Of a stretch of 33,531 nt of DNA, positions 15,296 to 23,699 are shown piece by piece (the stretch's first letter is position 1; each line of letters starts with the position of its first letter). Under the pieces are notes generated by a model. It saw only the letters and a program-made list of their open reading frames with translations, did no database searches and was not told where the DNA came from. The translations under genes and the position numbers were made by a program. Source of the stretch: Candidatus Poribacteria bacterium (GTDB lineage Bacteria > Poribacteria > WGA-4E > WGA-3G); NCBI GenBank assembly GCA_009839745.1, contig VXPE01000064.1, positions 1 through 33,531 on the forward strand, given 5' to 3'.

Positions 15296-18200
15296 ATGTC
15301 AATCACTGATTTTTTTCGGGGAAAAGTTCTGCTTATTACTGGTGGCACCGCATTTTTGGGGCAACCGATGGTCGCAAAAATTTTAACTGCCCTTCCCGAT
15401 ATTCAAAAGATTTATCTTCTCATTCGAAGTCGCACGGATACAACTGGAAAACACACTTCCGCTCAAGAACGTTTAGAAAATGAGCTTCTCACTTCCGACG
15501 TTTTTGCTTCCCTTCGTCGGCTACACGGCGACAATTTTGATGCATGGGCGCAGCAGAAATTGACAGCTGTTGAGGGTGATCTCACGCACGAGCGTCTTGG
15601 ATTCAGCGATGCGGAATACCAAAGACTCCAGAACGAAGTCCAGGTTTTTATCAATATCGCGGGCCTTGTAGATTTTGATCCACCTTTCGATGATTCTTTG
15701 TGGGGGAATGCCCTCGCTGCCAAACATGTCGTCAACTTTGCCAAGGGTTGCCCGGATGCTGTGTTTCTCCACATCTCAACAGCCTACGTTTGCGGCGACA
15801 AACCGGGACGCGTGCCTGAAGAACTTCCATTGGCATACGCACACTACGCAAGACAACACCGCGAAAAAACTGGCATGCCTATCCCTGAAACGCTCTCCGA
15901 GGAGATCGAAGGGTTGCTTTCCCTGAGTGCTGCTATCCGTGCTGAAGCCGAATCGCCTGAAACTCTCGTTAACCTTCAGCAAGAAGCGGAGGCACAAATA
16001 AAAGGAACGCGTAAGGGACTTGCGGCACAGATCGAGGAGTTGAAGGCAGAATGGCTTGAGGAACGCTTGGTTGAGGAAGGGTTGAAGCACGCTCGTTCGC
16101 GCGGATGGAACGATACTTACACCTATATGAAATTCCTCGCTGAGCAGATGGTTATGGAATTGCGCGGCGAACTGCCCACTGCTATCGTGCGTCCCTCAAT
16201 TATTGAGAGTAGTTTTGATGAGCCTGAACCCGGATGGCTCGGCGGATTTCGGATGTGCGAACCTCTGATCGTGGGTTTTGGGAAAGGACGACTCCCGGAT
16301 TTCCCGGCAGATCCAGACATAATCCTCGATATTATCCCTGTCGATTTTGTAGTGAATGCTATCTTGGCAGCTGCTGAGGCGACTGCAAAGCGCCGCGGTC
16401 TTGAAGTGTATCATGTCGCGACAGGGACGCAGAATCCGCTCTATTTTCGAGGTATCTTTGAAGCAACCTACGAATATTTTATGAAATATCCAATGGTAGA
16501 GGACGGAAAACCGGTTGCGGTCCCAATTTGGAAATATCCGAGCTTAGCGGAATTTCAGCGAAAATTGGATAGTCGTATGCGTCTGGTCGATCTTGCCGTT
16601 CAGACCCTTGGCAAACTTCCGATACGTGCGGCTAAGCGGAAACGCCGTCACCTTGTCCTGAAGCAGAGCGGTATCAAAGCACTCCTGCATTACATCAGAA
16701 TCTATGCCCCTTACACGCGGACTAACTTTGAATTTGAGACCGAGAAAACCCAAGGGCTTTACGAGGCGCTTTCACCGACAGAACAGCAGCGTTTTAACTT
16801 CGATGTTTCAAGGATCCATTGGAAGCGATATTTCCAAGAGATCCATATCCCTGGCATAAAGAGACATGTGTTGAAGATTGAAAATAACACAGCGAACGAT
16901 ACAGAAGCATCTTCCTCTGCCAAACAGGAGAAAGCGAATTCGCAAGACGAGTCCGAGGAGTCCGCGACTGCCCTCAAACGGATTGCCCCCAAAACGATCG
17001 TAGACCTGATTAAAATGCAAGCCGCGCGAATCCCAGATAGAATCGCGCTGCAGATGGCAAACGAAAGCGGATGGGAAGTGTATACATACGCGGAGACGTA
17101 TACCTTGTCGCGCCAAGTCGCGTGGCAGCTCTGGAAAAGCGGTTTGCGAAAAGACGATCGCGTGATATTAGTTTCTGAAAACCAGCCCGAATGGTGTATC
17201 GCTTACCTTGCAGCTATCCAAATAGGTATCGCTGTTGTTCCGCTTGACGCGCAAACACCCGCCCATGAAATTTTGGCAATCGCCAAGTTCACTACTGCGA
17301 AATCGATTTTAGCCTCCGAAAGCGTATTAGAAAAATCGGATGCGGAAATCCTATCAACGCCAGAGACGATGTTACAAAACATCAATAAGAACTGTGAAAT
17401 TGTGGGAGTTTCCGATGCCAGGGTGCACGAAGCCCCAACCACCGAGATTCCTGCCGATTTTCCGAATGTAGACGTCTCTCCAGACACCGTTGCTTCGATT
17501 ATCTTTACAATGGGAACTACTGTTGAAGCGAAAGGTGCGATGCTCACGCACGGCGGCTTTATTTCCAATGTCCAAGCAGTGGCAAAAGCCCTCCCACCGA
17601 CAGACACCGAGCGGATCCTGTCAGCACTTCCATTGTATCATGCCTTGAGTTTCTCCTGTAGTTTACTGATGGCACTTTACAGCGGCACGACGGCGACTTA
17701 CGTCAATGCCCTTCGTCCTACAACACTTCTGAAGACAATGCGTGAGGCAAAGACGACGGCTTTTATTGGCGTTCCACGCCTTTTTCAGATGCTTCAAAGC
17801 ACAATTGAACGACAAGCATCGCGAGCAGATACACCGGGTGAGACATTGGCAAAAAAAGCACAAGCGGTCATGGGGGGTGAAATACGCGTCCTCGTTAGTG
17901 GTGGTGCCTCGCTTTCCGATGCGATCTACGACGGATTTCAAAAATTCGGTATGACCCTTTACCAAGGCTACGGAATGACTGAAACAGCACCCGTTCTCAG
18001 TGTCAATCCATATCTAAAAAGTAAGCGGGGTTCGGTAGGACCAGCGGTAGAAGGCGTGGAACTTCAAATCAAGAATCCGGGCAGTGATGGTATCGGGGAG
18101 ATCATCGCTAAGGGACCGAGTACGATGAAGGGCTACTATCAGAACGCGGATGCTACAGAAAAGGCTATTCGCAACGGATGGCTCTACACAGGCGATTTGG

Positions 18201-19591
18201 GCTACATGGACGCGGATGGCTACCTCTATCTCACTGGACATTGCAAGGACATTATCGTTCCCGCATCTGGAAAGAATGTCTATCCCGTTGAATTGGAGGC
18301 ACTCTATCGAGACAGTTCGGAAACCATTTCTGAAATGTGTGTCCTCGGCATTCCGCATGAAGACGGGTCGGATATGGGTATACATGCCGTGATTGTGCCG
18401 ACAACTCCCGACGAGGAAACGCAAACGGAAATTCAGCACTACCTTCAGGCGCGAGCAAAGCAGCTACCGAGTTACCAACAATTCCACAAATCTCACTTCT
18501 GGAACGATCCCCTACCAAAGACTGCGGATGGGGAGATAGATCGACAACGTCTAAGGTGTAGCTTGGAGGCGCATATTAAAAGTATGGCAGACCTTCAGGA
18601 GAATCCCAGCGCGGATGTAGATAGTGCTGCACCCAGATCGGACATACCAGAAGAAATCCTCTCTACCCTCGCACGATTGGCACGCATGCCGGCACACCAA
18701 ATTCAGCGGGAGAGCCGTTTAGATACCGACTTAGGGCTTGATTCACTCACGCGCCTCGATCTTCTACTGGTCCTTGAATCCAGACTGGGTGAAACAATTC
18801 CTGATGCGTTACTCGCCAATTTAGAGACGGTCGGTGATGTTGTCACATTAATCGAGACGTTTCCCACGGACATCGCAAGAGAGAAAGAGAAGCCTCGCGA
18901 GGTCGGAAAGCCTGAGTTCAGGCAGGTGCCTCGGTGGTATGCCCGTGCGTTTCGCACCGTGATTACCGGCATCTATCGGAACTATTTTTCATTGAAATGC
19001 TACGGGCTTGAGCATATTCCACAGGATAAACCCTATATTATTATGCCGAATCACACAAGTCACCTTGATACTTTAACGGTGATTACTGCGCTCGGAACGA
19101 AGGCGTACCGACTCTGGACGCTCGCTGCCCGAGATTACTGGTTCGCGACCCGTTTTCAAGGTTGGTTTGCTGGGACGTGCCTTAACGCGCTGCCGATAGA
19201 ACGGGAGGGGAATTTTACTGAGTTTCTACAGGATCTCAGGGCAGCGAACGAGGTGATGTCAGAAAATAACGGCTTGCTCATCTTTCCTGAAGGGACACGT
19301 TCCCTTGATGGTAAACTTCAACCTTTCAAACCGGGTGTGCTTAGTTTGCTCATCTATACGCCTAACGTCCCGGTTATACCGGCTTATATTGACGGAACCT
19401 ACCACGCGTTACCGAAGGGACAGAACTTACCTAAGAAACATCCTGTGCGTATCGTTTTTGGTGAACCGTTTACCTTCCCGCCGGAGGATTGGGGACCGCA
19501 GGACAAAACGCCGATCAATCCCGACAGATACCAGGAATTTTTGGAATTGGCACAAAATCGAGTTGCTAAACTTGGAGCCATGCTGAGATAA
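15296..19591 (+). CDS. Multidomain acyl-reductase / acyl-ligase / ACP / PlsC acyltransferase, ElbD-like
   Basis: The protein has 1431 residues and four enzymatic parts. (1) Residues 1-370 form a fatty-acyl-CoA-reductase-type NAD(P) domain: TGGTAFLG at 15-22, where the usual middle glycine is A19; Y275-x3-K279; and a charged helical insert at 195-260. (2) Residues 567-1090 form an AMP-forming acyl ligase with YGMTETAP and GWLYTGD, but a changed P-loop (TMGTTVEAKG) and E1080 where the A10 lysine normally sits. (3) An acyl carrier domain has LGLDSL with S1150 for phosphopantetheine. (4) PlsC spans about 1215-1431, with H1253-x4-D1258 and FPEGTRS (1330-1336). This order matches my memory of the myxobacterial ether-lipid enzyme ElbD. 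The likely outcome is reduction of carrier-bound acyl groups and esterification of a glycerol lipid. Downstream HAD phosphatase supports lipid work. Confidence 0.85.
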   Translation: MSITDFFRGKVLLITGGTAFLGQPMVAKILTALPDIQKIYLLIRSRTDTTGKHTSAQERLENELLTSDVFASLRRLHGDNFDAWAQQKLTAVEGDLTHERLGFSDAEYQRLQNEVQVFINIAGLVDFDPPFDDSLWGNALAAKHVVNFAKGCPDAVFLHISTAYVCGDKPGRVPEELPLAYAHYARQHREKTGMPIPETLSEEIEGLLSLSAAIRAEAESPETLVNLQQEAEAQIKGTRKGLAAQIEELKAEWLEERLVEEGLKHARSRGWNDTYTYMKFLAEQMVMELRGELPTAIVRPSIIESSFDEPEPGWLGGFRMCEPLIVGFGKGRLPDFPADPDIILDIIPVDFVVNAILAAAEATAKRRGLEVYHVATGTQNPLYFRGIFEATYEYFMKYPMVEDGKPVAVPIWKYPSLAEFQRKLDSRMRLVDLAVQTLGKLPIRAAKRKRRHLVLKQSGIKALLHYIRIYAPYTRTNFEFETEKTQGLYEALSPTEQQRFNFDVSRIHWKRYFQEIHIPGIKRHVLKIENNTANDTEASSSAKQEKANSQDESEESATALKRIAPKTIVDLIKMQAARIPDRIALQMANESGWEVYTYAETYTLSRQVAWQLWKSGLRKDDRVILVSENQPEWCIAYLAAIQIGIAVVPLDAQTPAHEILAIAKFTTAKSILASESVLEKSDAEILSTPETMLQNINKNCEIVGVSDARVHEAPTTEIPADFPNVDVSPDTVASIIFTMGTTVEAKGAMLTHGGFISNVQAVAKALPPTDTERILSALPLYHALSFSCSLLMALYSGTTATYVNALRPTTLLKTMREAKTTAFIGVPRLFQMLQSTIERQASRADTPGETLAKKAQAVMGGEIRVLVSGGASLSDAIYDGFQKFGMTLYQGYGMTETAPVLSVNPYLKSKRGSVGPAVEGVELQIKNPGSDGIGEIIAKGPSTMKGYYQNADATEKAIRNGWLYTGDLGYMDADGYLYLTGHCKDIIVPASGKNVYPVELEALYRDSSETISEMCVLGIPHEDGSDMGIHAVIVPTTPDEETQTEIQHYLQARAKQLPSYQQFHKSHFWNDPLPKTADGEIDRQRLRCSLEAHIKSMADLQENPSADVDSAAPRSDIPEEILSTLARLARMPAHQIQRESRLDTDLGLDSLTRLDLLLVLESRLGETIPDALLANLETVGDVVTLIETFPTDIAREKEKPREVGKPEFRQVPRWYARAFRTVITGIYRNYFSLKCYGLEHIPQDKPYIIMPNHTSHLDTLTVITALGTKAYRLWTLAARDYWFATRFQGWFAGTCLNALPIEREGNFTEFLQDLRAANEVMSENNGLLIFPEGTRSLDGKLQPFKPGVLSLLIYTPNVPVIPAYIDGTYHALPKGQNLPKKHPVRIVFGEPFTFPPEDWGPQDKTPINPDRYQEFLELAQNRVAKLGAMLR

Positions 19592-19615
19592 CAGGAAGGT
19601 TCTTAGGACGTTACT

Positions 19616-20302
19616 ATGTCAGATCCGAACCCGAAACTTTTAAAAACAGTGGCATTTTTTGATGTGGATGGCACTTTGTTGAAGTCCACGATTGTCCATT
19701 ACTATATCTGGATGCGGTTCAAAGAAACGCCATTCCTTTTAAAGTATCTGTGGCTCGTTGGATTTCTACCCAAAATTGTCTACTACTTAATTTTGGATAG
19801 GATCAGTCGTCCCCGCTTCAATGAGACATTTTATCGTAACTATCGCGGGATGAATGTCGACGAGATCAAGGAATTGTCTATCGAAATGTTCGAGGCTTAC
19901 CTGCGTCCGAAGATCTTCCCTGCCGCGATAGCCCAAATTCAGGAACACAAGGAGCAAGGCACTCCCGTCGTTTTCGTAACGGGTTCGCTTGATTTCATTG
20001 TCCAGCCGATAGCGGACTTCCTCAATGTTGATTCTGTATTGGCACCACAACTTCACGAACAGAACGAACAGTTCACGGGTGAATTGACAACCGTGCCCCT
20101 CATTGGGGAAGAGAAAGCAAAGGCAATGCAAGCCTACTCTGAACGACACGGCATTTCATTGAAAGACAGCTACGCTTACGGCGACAGTCAATCCGATCTG
20201 CCTATGTTGGAATGTGTTGGGAATCCGGTCGTTGTGAATCCGGGAAAAGCACTCCGTGAGAAAGCACTCGCATCTGGTTGGGAAATGCATGAATGGTTAT
20301 AA
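19616..20302 (+). CDS. HAD-superfamily phosphatase, subfamily IB (SerB/CicA-like)
   Basis: The protein has 228 residues. Motif I is FFDVDGT with nucleophile D16 and D18, motif II is the VTGS stretch near 117-120, motif III is the GEEKAKAM lysine region, and motif IV is GDSQSDLPML. A hydrophobic helical cap (about 30-60, WMRFKETPFLLKYLWLVGF) suggests membrane contact and lipid substrates. Subfamily IB members often sit next to, or are fused to, PlsC acyltransferases and dephosphorylate phospholipid precursors. It follows the ElbD-like gene after 24 nt with AGGA 7 nt before the ATG, so the two are one operon. Confidence 0.85.
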   Translation: MSDPNPKLLKTVAFFDVDGTLLKSTIVHYYIWMRFKETPFLLKYLWLVGFLPKIVYYLILDRISRPRFNETFYRNYRGMNVDEIKELSIEMFEAYLRPKIFPAAIAQIQEHKEQGTPVVFVTGSLDFIVQPIADFLNVDSVLAPQLHEQNEQFTGELTTVPLIGEEKAKAMQAYSERHGISLKDSYAYGDSQSDLPMLECVGNPVVVNPGKALREKALASGWEMHEWL

Positions 20303-20325
20303 TAAAAAACAAAAGGAGAGTAATT

Positions 20326-20538
20326 ATGAACATTAGACGTTATTTTGAGTCCCTGTCTGAACCAAACGACACGATGTTTGTTGAAATTGGGGATAGGCAC
20401 CGGTTTACCCGTCGCGGTGACGATTGGGTTAAATTCCGTGAGGATCTGATTGAGCTCTTGGAGCAGACAATTTCTGAGGAGTTATCCAAAGAATTCGCCG
20501 AAGCGACAGAGGAATGGGTTTCGGAACCCAATGCATAA
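20326..20538 (+). CDS. Small acidic protein of unknown function, 70 residues
   Basis: The ATG at 20326 has the best ribosome site in this region, AAGGAGAG (20313-20320). The product begins MNIRRYFESLSEP, has FVEIGDRHRFTRRGDDWVKFREDL in the middle, and ends with an acidic helix. No family is recognised. It follows the phosphatase gene by 23 nt and probably belongs to the same transcript. Confidence 0.65.
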   Translation: MNIRRYFESLSEPNDTMFVEIGDRHRFTRRGDDWVKFREDLIELLEQTISEELSKEFAEATEEWVSEPNA

Positions 20539-20633
20539 AGGGTGTCTTCCTCACCATACCAATCATAGCTACTACGATGAAATTTAAAGCGTTCGATAAA
20601 AATTCAAGCAACGCTTAAGGAACAGCCCTCCTT

Positions 20634-21581
20634 ATGTCAGACACAATCACCGATGCGCAAGCGTTGGAAAGCGAAGGTAAGCTTGCCGAAGCCATCCAAG
20701 CCTACGATAGCATCCTCAACACAACAGATGATACGTCAACGCTCGCACTCGCTAATTTTCGACTCGGAACAATTTATCGGACGTGGAGAGAACTCTTCAC
20801 GGCGCAACGGTTTTTAGCGAAAGCACATCAACTCGCGCCAAGCGACACTGAGATTCGCGATGCGATTGAGGAACTCAACCAGCATTTTTCAGAGAATCGG
20901 GAGGTGATCGCTGAGGAGATGTCCCGTAAAAATAGCGATCAGATTGTATCGCTCTTCCGTATTGCGACGGGGATTAAGCTCATCACGATGGACAAAGCGG
21001 TTCAGGCGTATCCGTTACTGAAGAGCCGCACCAAGATATTTCCGAACGCTGCTGTCGCAAAGCATCTCCTCACCGATATCCAAATCACAGAGGAGGAGCG
21101 GAACTCAGCGATTGATTTCCTTTTGGAGAGAGATTGGCTCGTCAGCACTGGCGTCTCACTTTACACAATAGCAGAGAGCGGACTCTTTGTTTTTTATACG
21201 GAGCTTGCGCAGCTGCACGTCGCCAATGCAGCTTACCCGGAAGCGGGGACGTGTTATGAGCAGGCGTATTGGTTAAATCCGTCACAAGACCATCTACGCT
21301 ACCAACAGGTTATCTGTTACGCCGAAGCAGAGGCATGGGACGCGGCAGTTGGGATGCTTGCACAACTTCCGACCGAAGTTCCTCAAGGCATAGACCTCGT
21401 GGCGTACCATTCCGCTGTCGCACAAAGTTACCACCACGCCTATCAGGCTACCCAAGATGAGAATATTAAACAGAAAGTGATCGAAGCGTGCGAGACGGTA
21501 TTGCGTTTGGACAAAAAGGCGAGGGAGATTTCAAAACTGCTTGCGAGGTATCAAGATAAAAAGAGGTGGTGGCGTAGGTAG
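20634..21581 (+). CDS. TPR-repeat protein
   Basis: The protein has 315 residues. TPR-like helical pairs are visible at about 5-75 (AQALESEGKLAEAIQAYDSIL; ALANFRLGTIYRTWRELFTAQRFLAKAHQLAPSD split across two repeats) and again at 190-290 (ELAQLHVANAAYPEAGTCYEQAYWLNPS). There is no signal peptide or membrane segment, and the end is basic (KKRWWRR). It probably mediates protein contacts. It follows the small acidic gene by 95 nt; AAGGAA is 10 nt before the start. Whether it belongs with the lipid genes is unclear. Confidence 0.75.
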   Translation: MSDTITDAQALESEGKLAEAIQAYDSILNTTDDTSTLALANFRLGTIYRTWRELFTAQRFLAKAHQLAPSDTEIRDAIEELNQHFSENREVIAEEMSRKNSDQIVSLFRIATGIKLITMDKAVQAYPLLKSRTKIFPNAAVAKHLLTDIQITEEERNSAIDFLLERDWLVSTGVSLYTIAESGLFVFYTELAQLHVANAAYPEAGTCYEQAYWLNPSQDHLRYQQVICYAEAEAWDAAVGMLAQLPTEVPQGIDLVAYHSAVAQSYHHAYQATQDENIKQKVIEACETVLRLDKKAREISKLLARYQDKKRWWRR

Positions 21582-21681
21582 GATGCTTTATGGTAGTCCT
21601 CTAATTACGTATACATTCAAATAGTCGCGGGTTATCAGTTGTCAGAGGATGTGGTGGAGGAAGGCGTTGGGTACGAAGGCG

Positions 21682-21716
21682 GGGGGAGGATGCCGGGCAA
21701 TTTGGGAGCCTCCCCC
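21682..21716. terminator. Strong GC hairpin after the TPR gene
   Basis: GGGGGAGG (21682-21689) pairs perfectly with CCTCCCCC (21709-21716). No T-tract follows, so it may be a structured repeat or a Rho-independent-like stop of low efficiency. The rest of 21582-21790 holds only GTTATCAGTTGTCAG at 21631-21645, a motif recurring in part at 8078-8093. Confidence 0.5.
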
Positions 21717-21790
21717 ATAAGTCGGTGTGTTTATGAAGAACACACAAATTGTCCAAACTTTAGTAAATATGGTATCTACACACGCTACCT

Positions 21791-21852
21791 TTTATAATTA
21801 AAGACACGTTTTCTGTCCGAAAGGGTGCATAATGGGGAAAAATTTGAAATCG
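21791..21852. repeat. Flanking repeat, left copy
   Basis: It shares TATAA.TTAAAGACAC, AAAGGGTGCAT, GGGGA and AAATTT, in the same order and spacing, with 23431-23490. The right copy is the leader of the sigma-54 activator remnant; this left copy leads no gene. Confidence 0.55.
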
Positions 21853-21856
21853 GTTA

Positions 21857-22546
21857 TCAGAACGAGTTGGCTATATCCATTTGCTTCTCAAGCGAGATGT
21901 GGAACATGCCGCGATCGTAGGTTCCGGCGTAAAGTCGACCATTACTGATAACGAGAGAGGCAATAGGACTCTTGGGAACGTCTGAAGAAAGCAGTTCCCA
22001 CCTGCTGTGCGGGTCTAAGCGATATGCCCCGCTATCACCGACACCGTAGAGTGTCGTGCCGTCTACGGCGAATTTGTCTATGACGGTATGAGTTCGGTTT
22101 TTATCGGTGATGACCCGCCAGTGTTCTCCAGTATGTGAGATGAGGACACCTGTGTCGGTTGCGATACAAATCGCTGAACCTGCGAAGGTCATGTCCTTGA
22201 AATGCGCAAAGGGGATCGGCAGCGTTGAGGTGATGTCTTTCCAGGAGTCTCCGCTGTCAAGGGATTGGAACAATTTTCCATTTGAACTACCGAAATAGAC
22301 GATTTTGTCGGAAACAGCCACTGCAGATAGAATATCGATATCAACAAGTCCTGTGTCTGTCCATTCGGGATCGCCGGGTTTCCATTTAAAAAGCCTCCAC
22401 TTGTATTCAGCATAAAATGTCCGACCACTGACAGCGAAGGCTCCAATGTGCGTGTATTTTTTCCTTTCTATATACCAATACCTTCGCCAAAAAAGTTGAT
22501 TAAATAGGGTAAATATCCTAAAGTTATAAGTGAAACAAACTCTAAC
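21857..22546 (-). pseudogene. 5'-truncated BNR/YCF48-type beta-propeller gene fragment
   Basis: The frame is open from just after a stop at 22547-22549 to the stop at 21857. Propeller-like repeats are evident from about 22450: HIGAFAVSGRTFYAEY, LFQSLDSGDSWKDIT, VLISHTGEHWRVIT and GRLYAGTYDRGMFHIS. Upstream of that the frame is not propeller-like and has no convincing start with a ribosome site; a GTG at 22321 would cut a repeat. The remaining 200 or so codons are too few for a closed propeller. It is best read as the 3' end of a larger gene that lost its front, perhaps originally a protein with a different N-terminal domain. Confidence 0.65.
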
Positions 22547-22662
22547 TTAAAAAGACAGGGGCTGGCGTTTTTTGCGGTGTCGCTGATCAGTGTCAAGCAC
22601 CGACGTGCGTATCCGAAAAAAACGCTGAACATCTTGCGGCTATCGGTGCTATTCACTACACT

Positions 22663-23404
22663 TCACATCAAAAATGATGCCGCAGTTTCTGTCCGGTTTC
22701 CGTCAAACCGTGCTAACACTTGACAGACGAACATTTCTGTCGCCACTTTAAGTGTCACGCCGAGTGGAATGTCAAGGCTCTGACCATTTTCAGAGAGATA
22801 CGGTCTTTCAGGGATATCCACAAGACGGTTTTGATACGTCCGAAGTTTTTCGGGTAGATGTTCCAGTAAAAGCGTCTGCCCATCAATGAGGTAAGCGGCA
22901 CGTTCAATCACATTTTCCAACTCCCGCACATTTCCGGGCCACGGATAGCTTTTGAGGAGAACCCATGCACTTGGAGCAATTTGTGGAACTTCCGATTCAT
23001 AGGACCCGCGATGTTTTTTCAGAAAGTGTGCTACTAACGGTTCAATATCCGCCTGTCGTCCTGCCAGCGGCGGCAGGGAAATAGAGGCAACCTCCAACCG
23101 ATAGTAGATATCCTCACGAAAGAATCCATCTCTAACGGCTTGCAGGATATCTCTATTGGTAGCGGTTAAAATTCGGACATCCACTGGAATGGATTTTTCG
23201 CCACCGATGCGTTCAATCTCCTTTGCCTCAATCGCATGTAACAACTTCGGTTGCAGTGAAAGCGGCATCTCCGAGATTTCATCAAGGAACAGCGTTCCGT
23301 TATGCGCCCTTTCAAACTTACCGAATTTGTTGTAGAACTTCAAACATCTGTGGACTGTCGCCGATGATTTCACCGTAATCGCCACGTAATGTATTTCTTG
23401 CCAT
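22663..23404 (-). pseudogene. Sigma-54-dependent activator remnant with internal deletion
   Basis: From an ATG at 23404 with AAGGAGG upstream, one frame gives MARNTLRGDYGEIIGDSP, then QMFEVLQQIR and a stop: the normal start of a sigma-54 AAA+ domain. A second frame resumes with GKFERAHNGTLFLDEISEMP (Walker B), then the sensor region and GNVRELENVIERA. About 65-70 codons are missing at a junction near 23315-23325. These include Walker A and the GAFTGA loop that touches sigma-54, and the frame is shifted. The 3' end stops in the Fis-type helix-turn-helix (NRTETAASFLM), so DNA binding is cut too. It cannot act as an activator. Nothing is seen in 22547-22662. Confidence 0.85.
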
Positions 23405-23430
23405 TTTAACGTGAGAGCCTCCTTACCCCT

Positions 23431-23490
23431 CTTTATAAGTTAAAGACACCGGTTTGATGGCAAAGGGTGCATCGGGGATACAAATTTCAT
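23431..23490. repeat. Flanking repeat, right copy
   Basis: It aligns with 21791-21852 in the same orientation. It lies just upstream of the start and ribosome site of the sigma-54 activator remnant, so it may have been its promoter/leader. Confidence 0.55.
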
Positions 23491-23510
23491 ATCCGCGCTG
23501 AGTTAGTATC

Positions 23511-23583
23511 GCGAGCACAGCTCGCTCCTACAGAAGAGGTCGGGAATCAGAGTTCCCTCCTACGGGAGAATTGAATGGCTCTG
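23511..23583. repeat. Composite hairpin repeat, copy 2
   Basis: GCGAGC-ACA-GCTCGC (23511-23525) is a perfect 6-bp hairpin. It is followed by GGGAA (23542-23546) / TTCCC (23553-23557) and the AATTGAATGGCTCTG tail. 23540-23583 matches 803-846. Confidence 0.72.
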
Positions 23584-23602
23584 GCATGTTGTAAAAGAAT
23601 AA

Positions 23603-23631
23603 TTGACAAAAACAGATGCTTCTGATAAAGT
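23603..23631 (+). promoter_or_regulatory. Sigma-70 promoter of the DegT aminotransferase gene
   Basis: A consensus TTGACA (23603-23608) and TAAAGT (23626-23631) are 17 nt apart, 68 nt before the ATG at 23700. Confidence 0.65.
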
Positions 23632-23699
23632 ATCACCATATATCGCATTTTCCTTTGTGAGTTTGCAAACTACGTCCTAAGATTTGTGGAGGATAAAAG

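Noticed and set aside
17203-17607. Minus-strand frame of 134 codons inside the megasynthase gene
   Set aside because: It is opposite a well-supported AMP-ligase domain and has no recognisable motif.
22468-22656. Minus-strand frame of 62 codons between the propeller fragment and the activator remnant
   Set aside because: No ribosome site or motif; it lies in decayed DNA.
23440-23480. Sigma-54 promoter upstream of the activator remnant (TGCACCCTTTGCC)
   Set aside because: The GG/GC elements are too close together for a -24/-12 promoter.
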